From Oscillospiraceae bacterium (GTDB lineage: Bacteria; Bacillota; Clostridia; Oscillospirales; Oscillospiraceae), in NCBI GenBank assembly GCA_017455685.1, contig JAFSZH010000044.1, positions 1 to 41,039 on the forward strand: 41,039 bases of DNA, read 5' to 3'. The position numbers were made by a program, and so were the translations under genes. Shown in pieces: positions 7,686 to 15,929 of the stretch (the first letter of the stretch is position 1; each line of letters starts with the position of its first letter). Below the pieces are notes generated by a model. That model was not told where the DNA came from. It was given only the letters and a program-made list of their open reading frames with translations, and did no database searches.

Positions 7686-9053
7686 ATGGGTAAATACTTC
7701 GGAACAGACGGATTCCGCGGCAAAGCCGGCGTCGATCTGACCGCCGAGCACGCCTTTAAGATCGGCCGTTTTCTGGGATGGTATTACGGGCAGCGTCACA
7801 CCGACGACGTGGCCCGCATCGTCATCGGCAAGGATACGCGCCGCTCTTCTTATATGTACGAGAGCGCGCTGGCGGCGGGCATCACCTCCACCGGCGCAGA
7901 CGCCTATCTGCTGCACGTGACCACCACCCCCTGCGTCAGCTTCATCACCCGTACGGAGAACTTCGACTGCGGCGCCATGATCTCCGCCAGCCACAACCCC
8001 TACTACGACAACGGCATCAAGCTGATGAACCATATCGGCGAGAAGATGGACGACGGCCTGCAGGACGAGCTGGAGGCTTATCTGGACGGAGACCCCGATT
8101 CCATCCCCTGGGCCACGGAGGACAGGATCGGCCGCACCATTGATTTTTACTCCGGCCGGAACCGGTATATCGGCTATCTGACCAGCCTGGCCACCCGCTC
8201 CTTCAGCGATCACAAGGTGGCCCTGGACTGCGCCAACGGAAGCTCCTGGATGATCGGCCGGGCGGTGTTCGACGCCCTGGGCGCCAAGACCTACGTGATG
8301 AACAATGAGCCCGACGGCGTGAACATCAACACGAAGTGCGGCTCCACCCACATCGAGGGCCTGCAGCAGTACGTGCGGGAGCACCAGGTGGACGTGGGCT
8401 TCGCCTTCGACGGCGACGCGGACCGGTGTCTGGCCGTGGACGAGCGGGGCAACGTGGTCAACGGCGACCACATCATGTATATCTGCGCCAAGCACCTCAA
8501 GGCCCTGGGCCAGCTGCCCTCCAACACCGTGGTGACCACCGTGATGAGCAACTTCGGCCTCTATAAGGCGCTGGATCGGATCGGCATCGGCTACGAGAAG
8601 ACTGCCGTGGGCGACCGCTACGTTTACGAGAACATGAAGGAAAACGACCATCTCATCGGCGGCGAGCAGTCCGGTCACGTGATCTTCCGGAAATACGCCC
8701 ACACCGGCGACGGTCTGATCACCGCCATCATGCTCATGGGCGTGATGATCGACACCCAGCTGCCCCTGTCCGTGCTGGCCAGCGAGGTGACCATGTATCC
8801 CCAGGTGCTGAAAAACGTGAAGGTGGACGACAAGGACGGCACGCTGGCCGATCCGGAGGTCCGGGCCGCCGTGGAGAAATGCACCGAAGAGTTGGGCTCC
8901 AACGGCCGGGTGCTGCTGCGCAAGAGCGGCACCGAGCCGGTGCTGCGGGTCATGGCCGAGGCCGGCACGCTGACCGACTGCGAGAAGAACGTGGACGCCA
9001 TCATCGCGGCTATAGACCGCTCCGGACATCTGATCGAGGTGAAGAAATCATGA
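7686..9053 (+). CDS. glmM: Phosphoglucosamine mutase
   Basis: 455 residues. It interconverts glucosamine-6-phosphate and glucosamine-1-phosphate on the way to UDP-GlcNAc. It starts GKYFGTDGFRG; the phospho-accepting serine is Ser102 in SASHNP; the Mg loop is DGDADR (242-247); the C-terminal phosphate-binding loop is RKSGTEP (412-418). The start at 7686 follows AGGAGG. The stop overlaps the start of the next gene by 4 bp (ATGA), so the two are translationally coupled. The family resemblance to phosphomannomutases leaves some substrate doubt, but the amino-sugar neighbours support GlmM. Confidence 0.93.
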   Translation: MGKYFGTDGFRGKAGVDLTAEHAFKIGRFLGWYYGQRHTDDVARIVIGKDTRRSSYMYESALAAGITSTGADAYLLHVTTTPCVSFITRTENFDCGAMISASHNPYYDNGIKLMNHIGEKMDDGLQDELEAYLDGDPDSIPWATEDRIGRTIDFYSGRNRYIGYLTSLATRSFSDHKVALDCANGSSWMIGRAVFDALGAKTYVMNNEPDGVNINTKCGSTHIEGLQQYVREHQVDVGFAFDGDADRCLAVDERGNVVNGDHIMYICAKHLKALGQLPSNTVVTTVMSNFGLYKALDRIGIGYEKTAVGDRYVYENMKENDHLIGGEQSGHVIFRKYAHTGDGLITAIMLMGVMIDTQLPLSVLASEVTMYPQVLKNVKVDDKDGTLADPEVRAAVEKCTEELGSNGRVLLRKSGTEPVLRVMAEAGTLTDCEKNVDAIIAAIDRSGHLIEVKKS

Positions 9054-9736
9054 AACTGACCATAAGCGATCTTTACGATCTTGACCACACTCTCGCCGGA
9101 GATTACCTGCGGCAGTTCACCTATCCCTGGGAAGCCCTGGCGGGCATCGGCGAGCTTGTCAAAGCGCTGGGCGCCGCTCTCCCGGTGGCGGAATACACCG
9201 AGATCACGGAAAACGTCTGGGTCGCCCGGGACGCCACGGTCTATGCCACCGCCACCATCCTGGCCCCTGCCATCATCGGCCACAACACTGAGGTCCGGCC
9301 CGGCGCTTTCATCCGCGGCAACGTTCTGGTGGGCGAAAACTGCGTGGTGGGCAACTCCACGGAGCTGAAAAACGTGATCCTCTTCGACAACGTACAGGTG
9401 CCCCACTACAACTACGTGGGCGACTCCATCCTGGGGTACAGGGCCCATATGGGCGCGGGCTCCATCACCAGCAACGTGAAGAGCGACAAGGCCCTTGTGG
9501 TCATCCACAACGAGGGGGAGAACATCCCCACCGGCCGGAAAAAGGTGGGCGCCATGCTGGGCGACCGGGTGGAAGTAGGCTGCAACAGCGTGCTCAACCC
9601 CGGCACCGTCGTCGGCAGGGATTCCAACGTGTATCCCGTGTCCTGCGTCCGGGGCGTGATCCCGGAAAAGTGCATCTGCAAGACCGGCGGCCGGATCGTG
9701 AGAAAGAACGAAGAAGAATATTATAAACGGGGGTAA
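9050..9736 (+). CDS. GlmU-acetyltransferase-like left-handed beta-helix protein
   Basis: 228 residues. After about 50 helical residues it has repeated hexapeptides (ILAPAIIG, GAFIRGNVLVGEN) and then a block close to the acetyltransferase half of GlmU (VGNSTELKN, HYNYVGDSILG, GAGSITSN). The expected role is N-acetylation of glucosamine-1-phosphate from acetyl-CoA, or a related acyl transfer. There is no uridylyltransferase domain, so a separate enzyme must make UDP-GlcNAc. The start is the ATG overlapping the glmM stop, preceded by GAGGTG. It sits between glmM and nagB (6-bp gap), consistent with amino-sugar metabolism. Databases often call such proteins UDP-GlcNAc pyrophosphorylase, which the missing N-terminal domain does not support. 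Confidence 0.82.
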   Translation: MKLTISDLYDLDHTLAGDYLRQFTYPWEALAGIGELVKALGAALPVAEYTEITENVWVARDATVYATATILAPAIIGHNTEVRPGAFIRGNVLVGENCVVGNSTELKNVILFDNVQVPHYNYVGDSILGYRAHMGAGSITSNVKSDKALVVIHNEGENIPTGRKKVGAMLGDRVEVGCNSVLNPGTVVGRDSNVYPVSCVRGVIPEKCICKTGGRIVRKNEEEYYKRG

Positions 9737-9742
9737 CCATCC

Positions 9743-10474
9743 ATGCGTGTCATCATCGCCAAAAACTATGACGAAATATGCTCCAAAGCCGCCGACGTGA
9801 TCGAGGCCGTGGTTCGCGCCGAGCCCGGCTGCACCCTGGGTCTCGCCACCGGCTCCAGCCCCGTGGGCATGTATAAGGAGCTGAGCCGCCGCTGCCATGA
9901 GGAAGGACTGGACTTTTCCGCCGTCCACAGCGTCAACCTGGATGAGTACGTGGGTCTGGAGCCCACTCACGACCAGAGCTACCGCTACTTCATGAACGAC
10001 AACCTCTTCGACCACATCAACATCGACAAGGCCAACACCTACGTGGCCAAAGGCACCGGCGACGCCGAGGCCAACCTGAAGGAGTTCAACGAGATGCTGG
10101 ACCGGACCGATATCGCCGTGCAGGTGCTGGGCGTGGGTCCCGACGGACATCTGGGCTTCAACGAGCCCGGCGACACTCTCTGTGACGGCGCTCACCTGGA
10201 AACCCTGGACGAGAGCACCATCGACGCCAATGCCCGCTTCTTTGCCTCCCGGGACGACGTGCCCCGCTACGCCGTCACCATGGGCATGGGCAACATCATG
10301 CGCGCCCGCAAGCTGCTGCTGATCATCTCCGGCAGCAAAAAGGACGCCGCCTCCGCCCTGCTCAAGTCCGACAGGATCGATCCTCATTGCCCGGTCACCT
10401 TCCTGCGGCTCCACCGGGACGCCGTGGTGTTCCTGGAGCAGAGCCTGGCCGATGAGATCGGCTACAAGGGCTGA
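9743..10474 (+). CDS. nagB: Glucosamine-6-phosphate deaminase
   Basis: 243 residues. It converts glucosamine-6-phosphate to fructose-6-phosphate and ammonia. LGLATGSSP binds phosphate; Asp67/Glu68 (NLDEYVG) and His136 with Glu141 (DGHLGFNEP) match the catalytic residues of the family. It lacks the C-terminal extension of the E. coli allosteric enzyme, as in other Firmicutes. It directly opposes glmS, which lies just downstream behind a terminator and its own promoter, so the two directions can be controlled separately. Confidence 0.94.
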   Translation: MRVIIAKNYDEICSKAADVIEAVVRAEPGCTLGLATGSSPVGMYKELSRRCHEEGLDFSAVHSVNLDEYVGLEPTHDQSYRYFMNDNLFDHINIDKANTYVAKGTGDAEANLKEFNEMLDRTDIAVQVLGVGPDGHLGFNEPGDTLCDGAHLETLDESTIDANARFFASRDDVPRYAVTMGMGNIMRARKLLLIISGSKKDAASALLKSDRIDPHCPVTFLRLHRDAVVFLEQSLADEIGYKG

Positions 10475-10486
10475 ACAGCCTCATCG

Positions 10487-10520
10487 CCCCTGCGGCAAAA
10501 AAGCCGCAGGGGTTTTTCTT
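10487..10520 (+). terminator. Intrinsic terminator after nagB
   Basis: A perfect 10-bp stem (10487-10496 with 10503-10512), A6 loop, then TTTTTCTT. It ends the glmM-nagB transcript. Confidence 0.9.
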
Positions 10521-10547
10521 GTAAAAACGCGGATCATACGATATAAT
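10519..10547 (+). promoter_or_regulatory. Promoter of glmS
   Basis: TTGTAA (10519-10524), 17-bp spacer, TATAAT (10542-10547). The leader to the glmS ATG is only about 46 nt, too short to hold a glmS ribozyme. Confidence 0.75.
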
Positions 10548-10599
10548 GATTAAGTTTTTTGGATAAACCCGTTTTCCCGGCCAAAGGAGTTGACATAAT

Positions 10600-12429
10600 A
10601 TGTGCGGCATCGTCGGCTACACCGGCGGGCAGGAGGCCTCTCCCCTGCTGCTGGACGGACTGAAAAAACTGGAATACCGGGGCTACGACTCCGCGGGCAT
10701 CGCCGTGCAGAACGACGGCGTCCTGCGCATGATCAAGGCCTCCGGCCAGATCGCCAATCTGGTGGAAAAGACGGACGGCGGCGCGGCTCTCCCCGGCTTT
10801 ACCGGCATCGGTCACACCCGCTGGGCCACCCACGGGGCGCCTACCGATACCAACGCCCACCCCCACATGTCCAACGACGGCAAGTTCGCCATCGTCCACA
10901 ACGGCATCATCGAGAACTACGCCGCTCTCCGGCAGGAGCTGACGGACAGGGGCTTCGTCTTCCGGAGCGAGACGGACACGGAGGTCATCGTCCACCTGCT
11001 GGACATGTATTACCGCGGAGATCTGAAGGCCGCCGTGATGCACACCGCCGCCCGGCTGGAGGGCTCCTACGCTCTGGGGGTGCTCTGCGCCGACCAGCCC
11101 GGCAAGCTCTGCGCCATCAAGATGGCTTCCCCGCTGATCCTGGGCGTGGGCGTGGGAGAAAACTTTTTCGCCTCCGACGTGACCGCCCTGGTGAGCCACA
11201 CCAAGAACGTGATCTACCTGGAGGACGGGGAGTTTGCCGAGCTGACGCCGGAGAACATCACTGTTTATGACTGCACCGGCAAGCCTGTATCCCACAGCGT
11301 TTCCCGGGTGGTGTGGGATGTGGAGGCCGCGGAAAAGGGCGGCTACGACCACTTCATGCTCAAGGAGATCATGGAGCAGCCCCGGGCCCTGAAGGCTACC
11401 ATCGAGCCCCGGATCCGAAACGGCCGGATCGTGCTGGATGATTTTGACGACGCCTTCCGGGTATGCTTCGCGGACGTGCGGCGCATCGTGATCACCGCCT
11501 GCGGCAGCGCCTATCACGCCGGGATGGTGGGCCGGTATCTGATCGAATCCCTGTGCCGGGTCAATGTGGAGGTGGACGTAGCCAGCGAGCTGCGCTACCG
11601 GGATCCCATCATCGACGATCAGACACTGCTGATCGCCGTATCCCAGTCCGGAGAGACGGCGGACACCATCGCGGCCATCAAGGAGGGCAAAAACCGGGGC
11701 GCCAAGGTGCTGTCCATCGTCAACGTGGTGGGCAGCACCATCGCCAAGCTCTCCGATTACGTGATCTACACCTGGGCCGGGCCCGAGATCGCCGTGGCCA
11801 CCACCAAGGGCTACACCACCCAGCTGGCCGTGCTGGACCTGCTTTCCGTGTGGATGGCCCGGGAGCGGGGTCTGCTCACCGGCGAGCGGTATGACGAGCT
11901 GGTCAAGGGCATTCTGGCTCTGCCGGAGCGGACCCAGCGGAGCATCGACTTGAACCCCCAGACCGGGTATCTGGCCGAGCGCTATCGGGACAACACCTCG
12001 CTGTTTTTCATCGGACGGAACATGGACTACGCCGTGGGGCTGGAGGCCTCGCTGAAGCTCAAGGAGATCAGCTATCTCCACTCCGAGGCCTACGCCGCCG
12101 GGGAGCTGAAGCACGGCACCATCGCCCTGATCGAGCCGGGGCGGCTGGTGGTGGCGCTGGCCTGCCTGGATTCCCTGTTCGACAAGACCATGTCCAACAT
12201 CAAGGAGGTCAAGGCCCGGGGCGCCAAGGTGATGGCGGTGGCCCGGGAAGGAAGCCGCCGGATCTTCACCGAGGCGGACGACGCCCTGTTCGTGCCCGCC
12301 ACCGATCCCCTGCTGACCGCCATCCCCGAGATCGTGCCGCTGCAGCTTTTCGCCTACTACGTGGCTAAGGCCAATGGCTGCGAGATCGACAAACCCCGAA
12401 ATCTGGCCAAATCCGTCACCGTGGAATAA
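10600..12429 (+). CDS. glmS: Glutamine--fructose-6-phosphate aminotransferase (isomerising)
   Basis: 609 residues. It makes glucosamine-6-phosphate from fructose-6-phosphate and glutamine, the first step to UDP-GlcNAc. The nucleophile Cys2 follows the initiator Met (MCGIVGY). The N-terminal class II glutaminase shows HTRWATHG and HNGIIENY; two SIS sugar-isomerase domains follow (CGSAYHAG, SQSGETADT) and the C-terminus ends with the usual KPRNLAKSVTVE. The start follows CCAAAGGAG. murT begins 28 bp after the stop, so glmS probably heads a glmS-murT-gatD-nadE transcript. No glmS ribozyme is present. Confidence 0.97.
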   Translation: MCGIVGYTGGQEASPLLLDGLKKLEYRGYDSAGIAVQNDGVLRMIKASGQIANLVEKTDGGAALPGFTGIGHTRWATHGAPTDTNAHPHMSNDGKFAIVHNGIIENYAALRQELTDRGFVFRSETDTEVIVHLLDMYYRGDLKAAVMHTAARLEGSYALGVLCADQPGKLCAIKMASPLILGVGVGENFFASDVTALVSHTKNVIYLEDGEFAELTPENITVYDCTGKPVSHSVSRVVWDVEAAEKGGYDHFMLKEIMEQPRALKATIEPRIRNGRIVLDDFDDAFRVCFADVRRIVITACGSAYHAGMVGRYLIESLCRVNVEVDVASELRYRDPIIDDQTLLIAVSQSGETADTIAAIKEGKNRGAKVLSIVNVVGSTIAKLSDYVIYTWAGPEIAVATTKGYTTQLAVLDLLSVWMARERGLLTGERYDELVKGILALPERTQRSIDLNPQTGYLAERYRDNTSLFFIGRNMDYAVGLEASLKLKEISYLHSEAYAAGELKHGTIALIEPGRLVVALACLDSLFDKTMSNIKEVKARGAKVMAVAREGSRRIFTEADDALFVPATDPLLTAIPEIVPLQLFAYYVAKANGCEIDKPRNLAKSVTVE

Positions 12430-12457
12430 CGGAAAGACGGGGAAGGATCCTGTCTAT

Positions 12458-13822
12458 ATGAAAACGATTCGAGTATTCATCGCCTGTCTCGCCTGCCGTT
12501 TGAGCCGGTTTCTGATCCGGCTGGCGGGCCGGGGCGGCACCGCCATGCCGGGCAAGGTGGCTCTGCGGCTGTACCCCGGGCTTCTTGCGGAGCTGGGAAA
12601 GAACGTGCAGACGGTGATTGTCACGGGCACCAACGGCAAGACCACCACCTCCGGCATGCTGCGGCATATGCTGGATGCCGCCGGCGCGGAGTACTTCTCC
12701 AACCGGTCCGGCGCCAACCTGGTCAGCGGCATCACGGCGGAGTTCGCCGCCAACGCCGACCTGCTGGGCCGCCCCCGGGCGAAGCTGGCCGTGATCGAGT
12801 GCGACGAGGGCCACTTCCCCGCCGCGGTGAAGGCCCTGCAGCCGAAGGTGATCCTGGTAACAAACCTGTTCCGGGACCAGCTGGACCGCTACGGCGAGGT
12901 GACCCACACCAGGGACTGCCTGGCCCGGGGCATTGCCGAGGCGAAGAACGCCGTACTGTGTCTGAACGCCGACTGCTCCCTCACCGCCTCTCTGGGCATG
13001 GAGGTCCCTAATCCGGTGATCTACTACGGGGTGGACGGGGTCTCCTCCGACCATGAGGCCAACGTGTCCGACGCGCCACACTGCCTGCGCTGCGGAGAGC
13101 GCTACGCCTACGCGCGCCGCACCTACGCCCATCTGGGAGACTGGTACTGCCCCCGCTGCGGCCTGCGCCGGCCGACGCCCGCTCTCGCCGCCAAAACCGT
13201 GGAGGCGTCCTCCTCCGGCAGCCGGGTGCTCCTGGCCCGGGGCGAGAAAGAGACCGGGCTGACCGTGGCCCTGCCCGCGCTGTACAACGTGTACAACGCC
13301 CTGGCCGCCCTGGCCGCGGCGGACGGTATGGGCTGGGACTTCGACAGCTGCGCCGTCTCTCTGGCGGGCTTCAACGCCGCCTTCGGGCGCATGGAGACCA
13401 TGAAGGTTGGCGGCACCGACACCCGCGTCGTGCTGGTGAAAAACCCCGCCGGGTGCGACCGGGCGCTGGAATACCTTGCCTCCCTCACCGAGGACGTGAT
13501 GCCGGTGTTCTGCCTCAACGACAACGTGAACGACGGCACCGATATCTCCTGGGTATGGGACGCGGATTACGAGAGTCTGTTCGCCCAGAAGAGCTACGAG
13601 CGGATCGGGGTCTTCGGCACCCGGGCGGAGGATATGCGCCTGCGGCTGAAATACGCCGGGGCCGACGACGGCGCCGTCGAGTCCTACCCCACGCTGGACG
13701 CTCTTGCGGAGGCGGTGAAGTCCGCCGGAAAGCCGGTGGTGGTGCTGCCCAACTACACCGCCATGCTGGCCGTGCGGGACAAGCTCTCCACCATCGCGGG
13801 GAAAGGCAGGTTTTGGGAATGA
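12458..13822 (+). CDS. murT: Lipid II isoglutaminyl synthase, MurT subunit
   Basis: 454 residues. With GatD it amidates the alpha-carboxyl of D-glutamate in lipid II at the inner face of the membrane. It is Mur-ligase-like with the ATP loop TGTNGKTTT (56-64), an inserted zinc ribbon (Cys209, Cys212, Cys231, Cys234), and the C-terminal DUF1727-type domain that binds GatD. The start at 12458 follows GGAAGG; the upstream in-frame ATG at 12374 lies inside glmS and is rejected. Normally murT and gatD abut or overlap. Here a structured repeat of about 165 nt separates them. Confidence 0.95.
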   Translation: MKTIRVFIACLACRLSRFLIRLAGRGGTAMPGKVALRLYPGLLAELGKNVQTVIVTGTNGKTTTSGMLRHMLDAAGAEYFSNRSGANLVSGITAEFAANADLLGRPRAKLAVIECDEGHFPAAVKALQPKVILVTNLFRDQLDRYGEVTHTRDCLARGIAEAKNAVLCLNADCSLTASLGMEVPNPVIYYGVDGVSSDHEANVSDAPHCLRCGERYAYARRTYAHLGDWYCPRCGLRRPTPALAAKTVEASSSGSRVLLARGEKETGLTVALPALYNVYNALAALAAADGMGWDFDSCAVSLAGFNAAFGRMETMKVGGTDTRVVLVKNPAGCDRALEYLASLTEDVMPVFCLNDNVNDGTDISWVWDADYESLFAQKSYERIGVFGTRAEDMRLRLKYAGADDGAVESYPTLDALAEAVKSAGKPVVVLPNYTAMLAVRDKLSTIAGKGRFWE

Positions 13823-13829
13823 CTCCCTC

Positions 13830-13996
13830 CCATGAGACCCGCTGCGCTGGGCTCTCATGGGACACCCCACAGCCCGCTGCGCGCACTCCCTTTGGTCGCA
13901 CACTGGCGGGCTGAGAAGTGTTTTTCCCGAGGTACACGCCCCCGGGAAAAACGAATTGTATTATATTTGCGCCAACAGGCGCAAACTCTGCGAGGC
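13830..13996 (+). repeat. Structured dispersed repeat, copy A (between murT and gatD)
   Basis: Four successive hairpins. HP1: CCATGAGA (13830-13837) with TCTCATGG (13853-13860). HP2: CAGCCCGC (13870-13877) with GCGGGCTG (13906-13913). HP3: TTTTTCCCG (13921-13929) with CGGGAAAAA (13943-13951), loop containing GTACACGCC. HP4: TTGCGCC (13967-13973) with GGCGCAA (13978-13984). It ends with the conserved ACTCTGCGAGGC, five bases before the gatD ATG. The stems differ in sequence from copies B and C but stay paired, which argues for a conserved RNA or DNA fold. No protein is encoded. Confidence 0.8.
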
Positions 13997-14001
13997 ATTT
14001 T

Positions 14002-14736
14002 ATGGATTTGAAGATCTGTCATCTGTACCCGGACGTGCTGAATCTGTACGGAGACCGGGGAAATATCCTGTGCATGCGCCGCCGGCTGGAATGGCGGGGC
14101 GTCGGCTGCGAGATCACCGAGCTGCCCCTGGGGGCGGCGGACCCGCTGACGGACTACGACCTGTTTTTCATCGGCGGCGGGCAGGACTTTGAACAGACCG
14201 TGCTGCTGGCCGACCTGAACGCCGGCCGGAGCGACAACATCCGCGCCGCGGCGGAGGACGGAAAGACGTTTCTGTGCATCTGCGGCGGGTATCAGCTGCT
14301 GGGCACCGGCTATCGCACCGCCGACGGGCAGATGTGCGAGTACATCGGCGTCCTGGATCTGTACACCGAGGGTTCGGCGGACCGGCTCATCGGCAACTAC
14401 GCCTTCCGTCTGGGCGAGGAGAGCGGCGGCGGCATCGTGGTGGGCTTTGAAAACCACGGCGGCCGGACCCATCTGGGCAGCGGTCTCACCCCGTTGGGCA
14501 CGGTGCTCAAGGGCTACGGCAACAACGGCTCCGACGGCACCGAGGGCGTGCGGTACAAAAACGTCTTCGGCACCTACAGCCACGGCCCCGCCCTGCCCAA
14601 GAACCCCCACTTCTGCGATCACATCCTGACAACGGCCCTGGAACGGAAATACGGCCGCGCGGAGCTGGCGCCGCTGAATGACAACGCTGAAAAAACAGCC
14701 CACCGGTATATGTGCCAGCGGCTGCATCTGAACTGA
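14002..14736 (+). CDS. gatD: Lipid II isoglutaminyl synthase, GatD glutaminase subunit
   Basis: 244 residues. It supplies ammonia from glutamine to MurT. It is a CobB/CobQ-like class I glutaminase: starts DLKICHLYPDVLNLYGDRGN, nucleophile Cys94 (CICGGYQLLG), His194 (YSHGP). The start at 14002 is chosen because it matches the family N-terminus. The only upstream purine-rich sequence is GCGAGG, which belongs to the end of repeat copy A, so the repeat may supply or mask the ribosome binding site. nadE follows after 18 bp. Confidence 0.94.
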   Translation: MDLKICHLYPDVLNLYGDRGNILCMRRRLEWRGVGCEITELPLGAADPLTDYDLFFIGGGQDFEQTVLLADLNAGRSDNIRAAAEDGKTFLCICGGYQLLGTGYRTADGQMCEYIGVLDLYTEGSADRLIGNYAFRLGEESGGGIVVGFENHGGRTHLGSGLTPLGTVLKGYGNNGSDGTEGVRYKNVFGTYSHGPALPKNPHFCDHILTTALERKYGRAELAPLNDNAEKTAHRYMCQRLHLN

Positions 14737-14754
14737 CGACAAGGAGGTACTTGC

Positions 14755-15486
14755 ATGAGAGACTACGCGCTGGAAACGGAAAAAAGAGTCGCCTTCATCC
14801 GGGAGCGGCTGGCGGCGAGCGGCTGCAAGGGCATCGTCTTCGGCAACAGCGGCGGCAAGGATTCCGCGCTGGTAGGAATATTATGTAAACTCGCCTGCGA
14901 AAACACGCTGGGCGTGCTTATGCCCTGCGCCACAAAAGTCAACTACGGCAGCGACACCGACGACGCGCTTCTGCTGGCCGGGCAGTTCGGCATCGAGAGC
15001 CGGACCGTGGACCTCACCGCCGCCAGAGAGGCGGAGATCGCCGCGCTGGAGGCCTCCGGCACCGTGATGAACGCCTCCGCCGTCAGCAACATCGCCCCCC
15101 GGCTGCGGATGATGACGCTGTACGCCATCGCCGCGGCGGAGGGTCGGCTGGTGGCCGGAACGGGCAACAAGTGCGAGATCTTCATGGGATACTTCACCAA
15201 GTGGGGCGACGGTGCGGCAGACTTCAATCCCATCGCCGATCTGACCGTGACGGAGGTGTTCGCTTTTCTGGACTACCTGAACGGGCCGGAGAGCATCCGC
15301 AAAAAAGCTCCCTCCGCCGGGCTTTACGAGGGGCAGACCGACGAGAAGGAGATGGGCGTCACTTACGCCGCCATCGAGCGGTACATGACCGGAGAGGAAG
15401 TCTCCCCGGAGGAAGCCGCCGTCATCGAGCGCTTCCACCGCGTCAGTGAGCACAAGCGGGTGGGAAGGTACGACTATATAGAGTAA
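14755..15486 (+). CDS. nadE: NAD(+) synthase, ammonia-dependent
   Basis: 243 residues. It converts nicotinate adenine dinucleotide, ATP and ammonia to NAD. The N-type ATP pyrophosphatase loop is NSGGKDS (31-37). The GTGNKCEIFMGYFTKWGDGAAD segment, written here in two parts as GTGNKCEIFMGY and FTKWGDGAAD, is the substrate region, and KKAPSAGLYEGQTDEKEMG is close to the family C-terminal signature. It lacks a glutaminase domain. The start follows AAGGAGGT. It is last in the glmS-murT-gatD-nadE order and is followed by repeat copy B. Confidence 0.94.
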   Translation: MRDYALETEKRVAFIRERLAASGCKGIVFGNSGGKDSALVGILCKLACENTLGVLMPCATKVNYGSDTDDALLLAGQFGIESRTVDLTAAREAEIAALEASGTVMNASAVSNIAPRLRMMTLYAIAAAEGRLVAGTGNKCEIFMGYFTKWGDGAADFNPIADLTVTEVFAFLDYLNGPESIRKKAPSAGLYEGQTDEKEMGVTYAAIERYMTGEEVSPEEAAVIERFHRVSEHKRVGRYDYIE

Positions 15487-15491
15487 ACTCT

Positions 15492-15650
15492 TCAAATGAG
15501 ACCCGCTTCGCTGGGCTCTCTTTTAAGAAGGCTGCGGCCCGCTGCATGCATTACGCACGCTTGCGGTCCGAGGAGTTTTTTCGCCGACGTACACGCCCGG
15601 CGAAAATGATTCCATCCTATTCGCTGTTGCGGTGGCGAACTCTGCGAGAC
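15492..15650 (+). repeat. Structured dispersed repeat, copy B (after nadE)
   Basis: Same order of hairpins as copy A. HP1 is weaker (AGACCC with GGGCTCT, 15499-15519). HP2: CGGCCCGC (15535-15542) with GCGGTCCG (15563-15570), one mismatch. HP3: TTTTCGCCG (15578-15586) with CGGCGAAAA (15598-15606), loop ACGTACACGCC. HP4: TTCGC (15620-15624) with GCGAA (15635-15639), then ACTCTGCGAGA. It begins 6 bp after the nadE stop, in the same orientation. Confidence 0.78.
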
Positions 15651-15659
15651 TTTTTCTAA

Positions 15660-15676
15660 AGTCTGAAAAGGACGCC
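15660..15676 (+). repeat. Left 17-bp direct repeat of the accessory island
   Basis: AGTCTGAAAAGGACGCC, identical to 22354-22370. The following GGGA would pair perfectly with the right arm of the terminator at 22360-22400, so this looks like a half terminator left at an insertion boundary. Confidence 0.65.
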
Positions 15677-15694
15677 GGGACAACCGGCCGTATA

Positions 15695-15742
15695 ATGAAC
15701 ACAGGATTAACACATCTTTGCTTATGTTGATCCTGTGTTCAT
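15695..15742. repeat. 13-bp perfect inverted repeat
   Basis: ATGAACACAGGAT (15695-15707) pairs with ATCCTGTGTTCAT (15730-15742). The 22-nt interior can pair partly (AACA with TGTT). It lies just inside the left island boundary. It could be a terminator for nadE/repeat B readthrough, although the following T-run is poor. Confidence 0.6.
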
Positions 15743-15929
15743 TTGTATTCGCAAGAATTCTGTATCAAGCGGCAAGATGGAAATCGTTAACTTAAATCAA
15801 CGGATCTGGTATATCGCCTTTTTCCTTCAGTCTATTGGATATTTCCAGCTCCAAATGCGGCAACAGTGAGAGCTTAGCGCGCTGCTTTCTCATAAGGAAT
15901 AATCAATATTCTTTTTGAGATGCTCAAAT
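15743..15929. other. Intergenic stretch without recognised feature
   Basis: AT-rich sequence between the inverted repeat and the 3' end of the LysR gene. A 30-codon plus-strand ATG frame at 15777 has no ribosome binding site and is not called. Nothing else is recognisable. Confidence 0.4.

Noticed and set aside
5949-9029. Long minus-strand open frame opposite pyrG and glmM
   Set aside because: It is an antisense shadow in GC-rich sequence. The plus-strand genes have complete catalytic motifs, and the minus frame spans two genes and their intergenic promoter.
10548-10599. glmS ribozyme upstream of glmS
   Set aside because: Only about 50 nt lie between the promoter and the start codon, too short for the ribozyme core, and no matching segments are seen.
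13857-14192. Open frame through repeat copy A in another frame than gatD
   Set aside because: It starts inside hairpin 1 and runs out of frame into gatD, which has its family N-terminus and catalytic residues in the other frame.
15777-15869. Short plus-strand ATG frame of 30 codons inside the left end of the island
   Set aside because: It has no ribosome binding site, no recognisable features, and a composition like the surrounding intergenic sequence.
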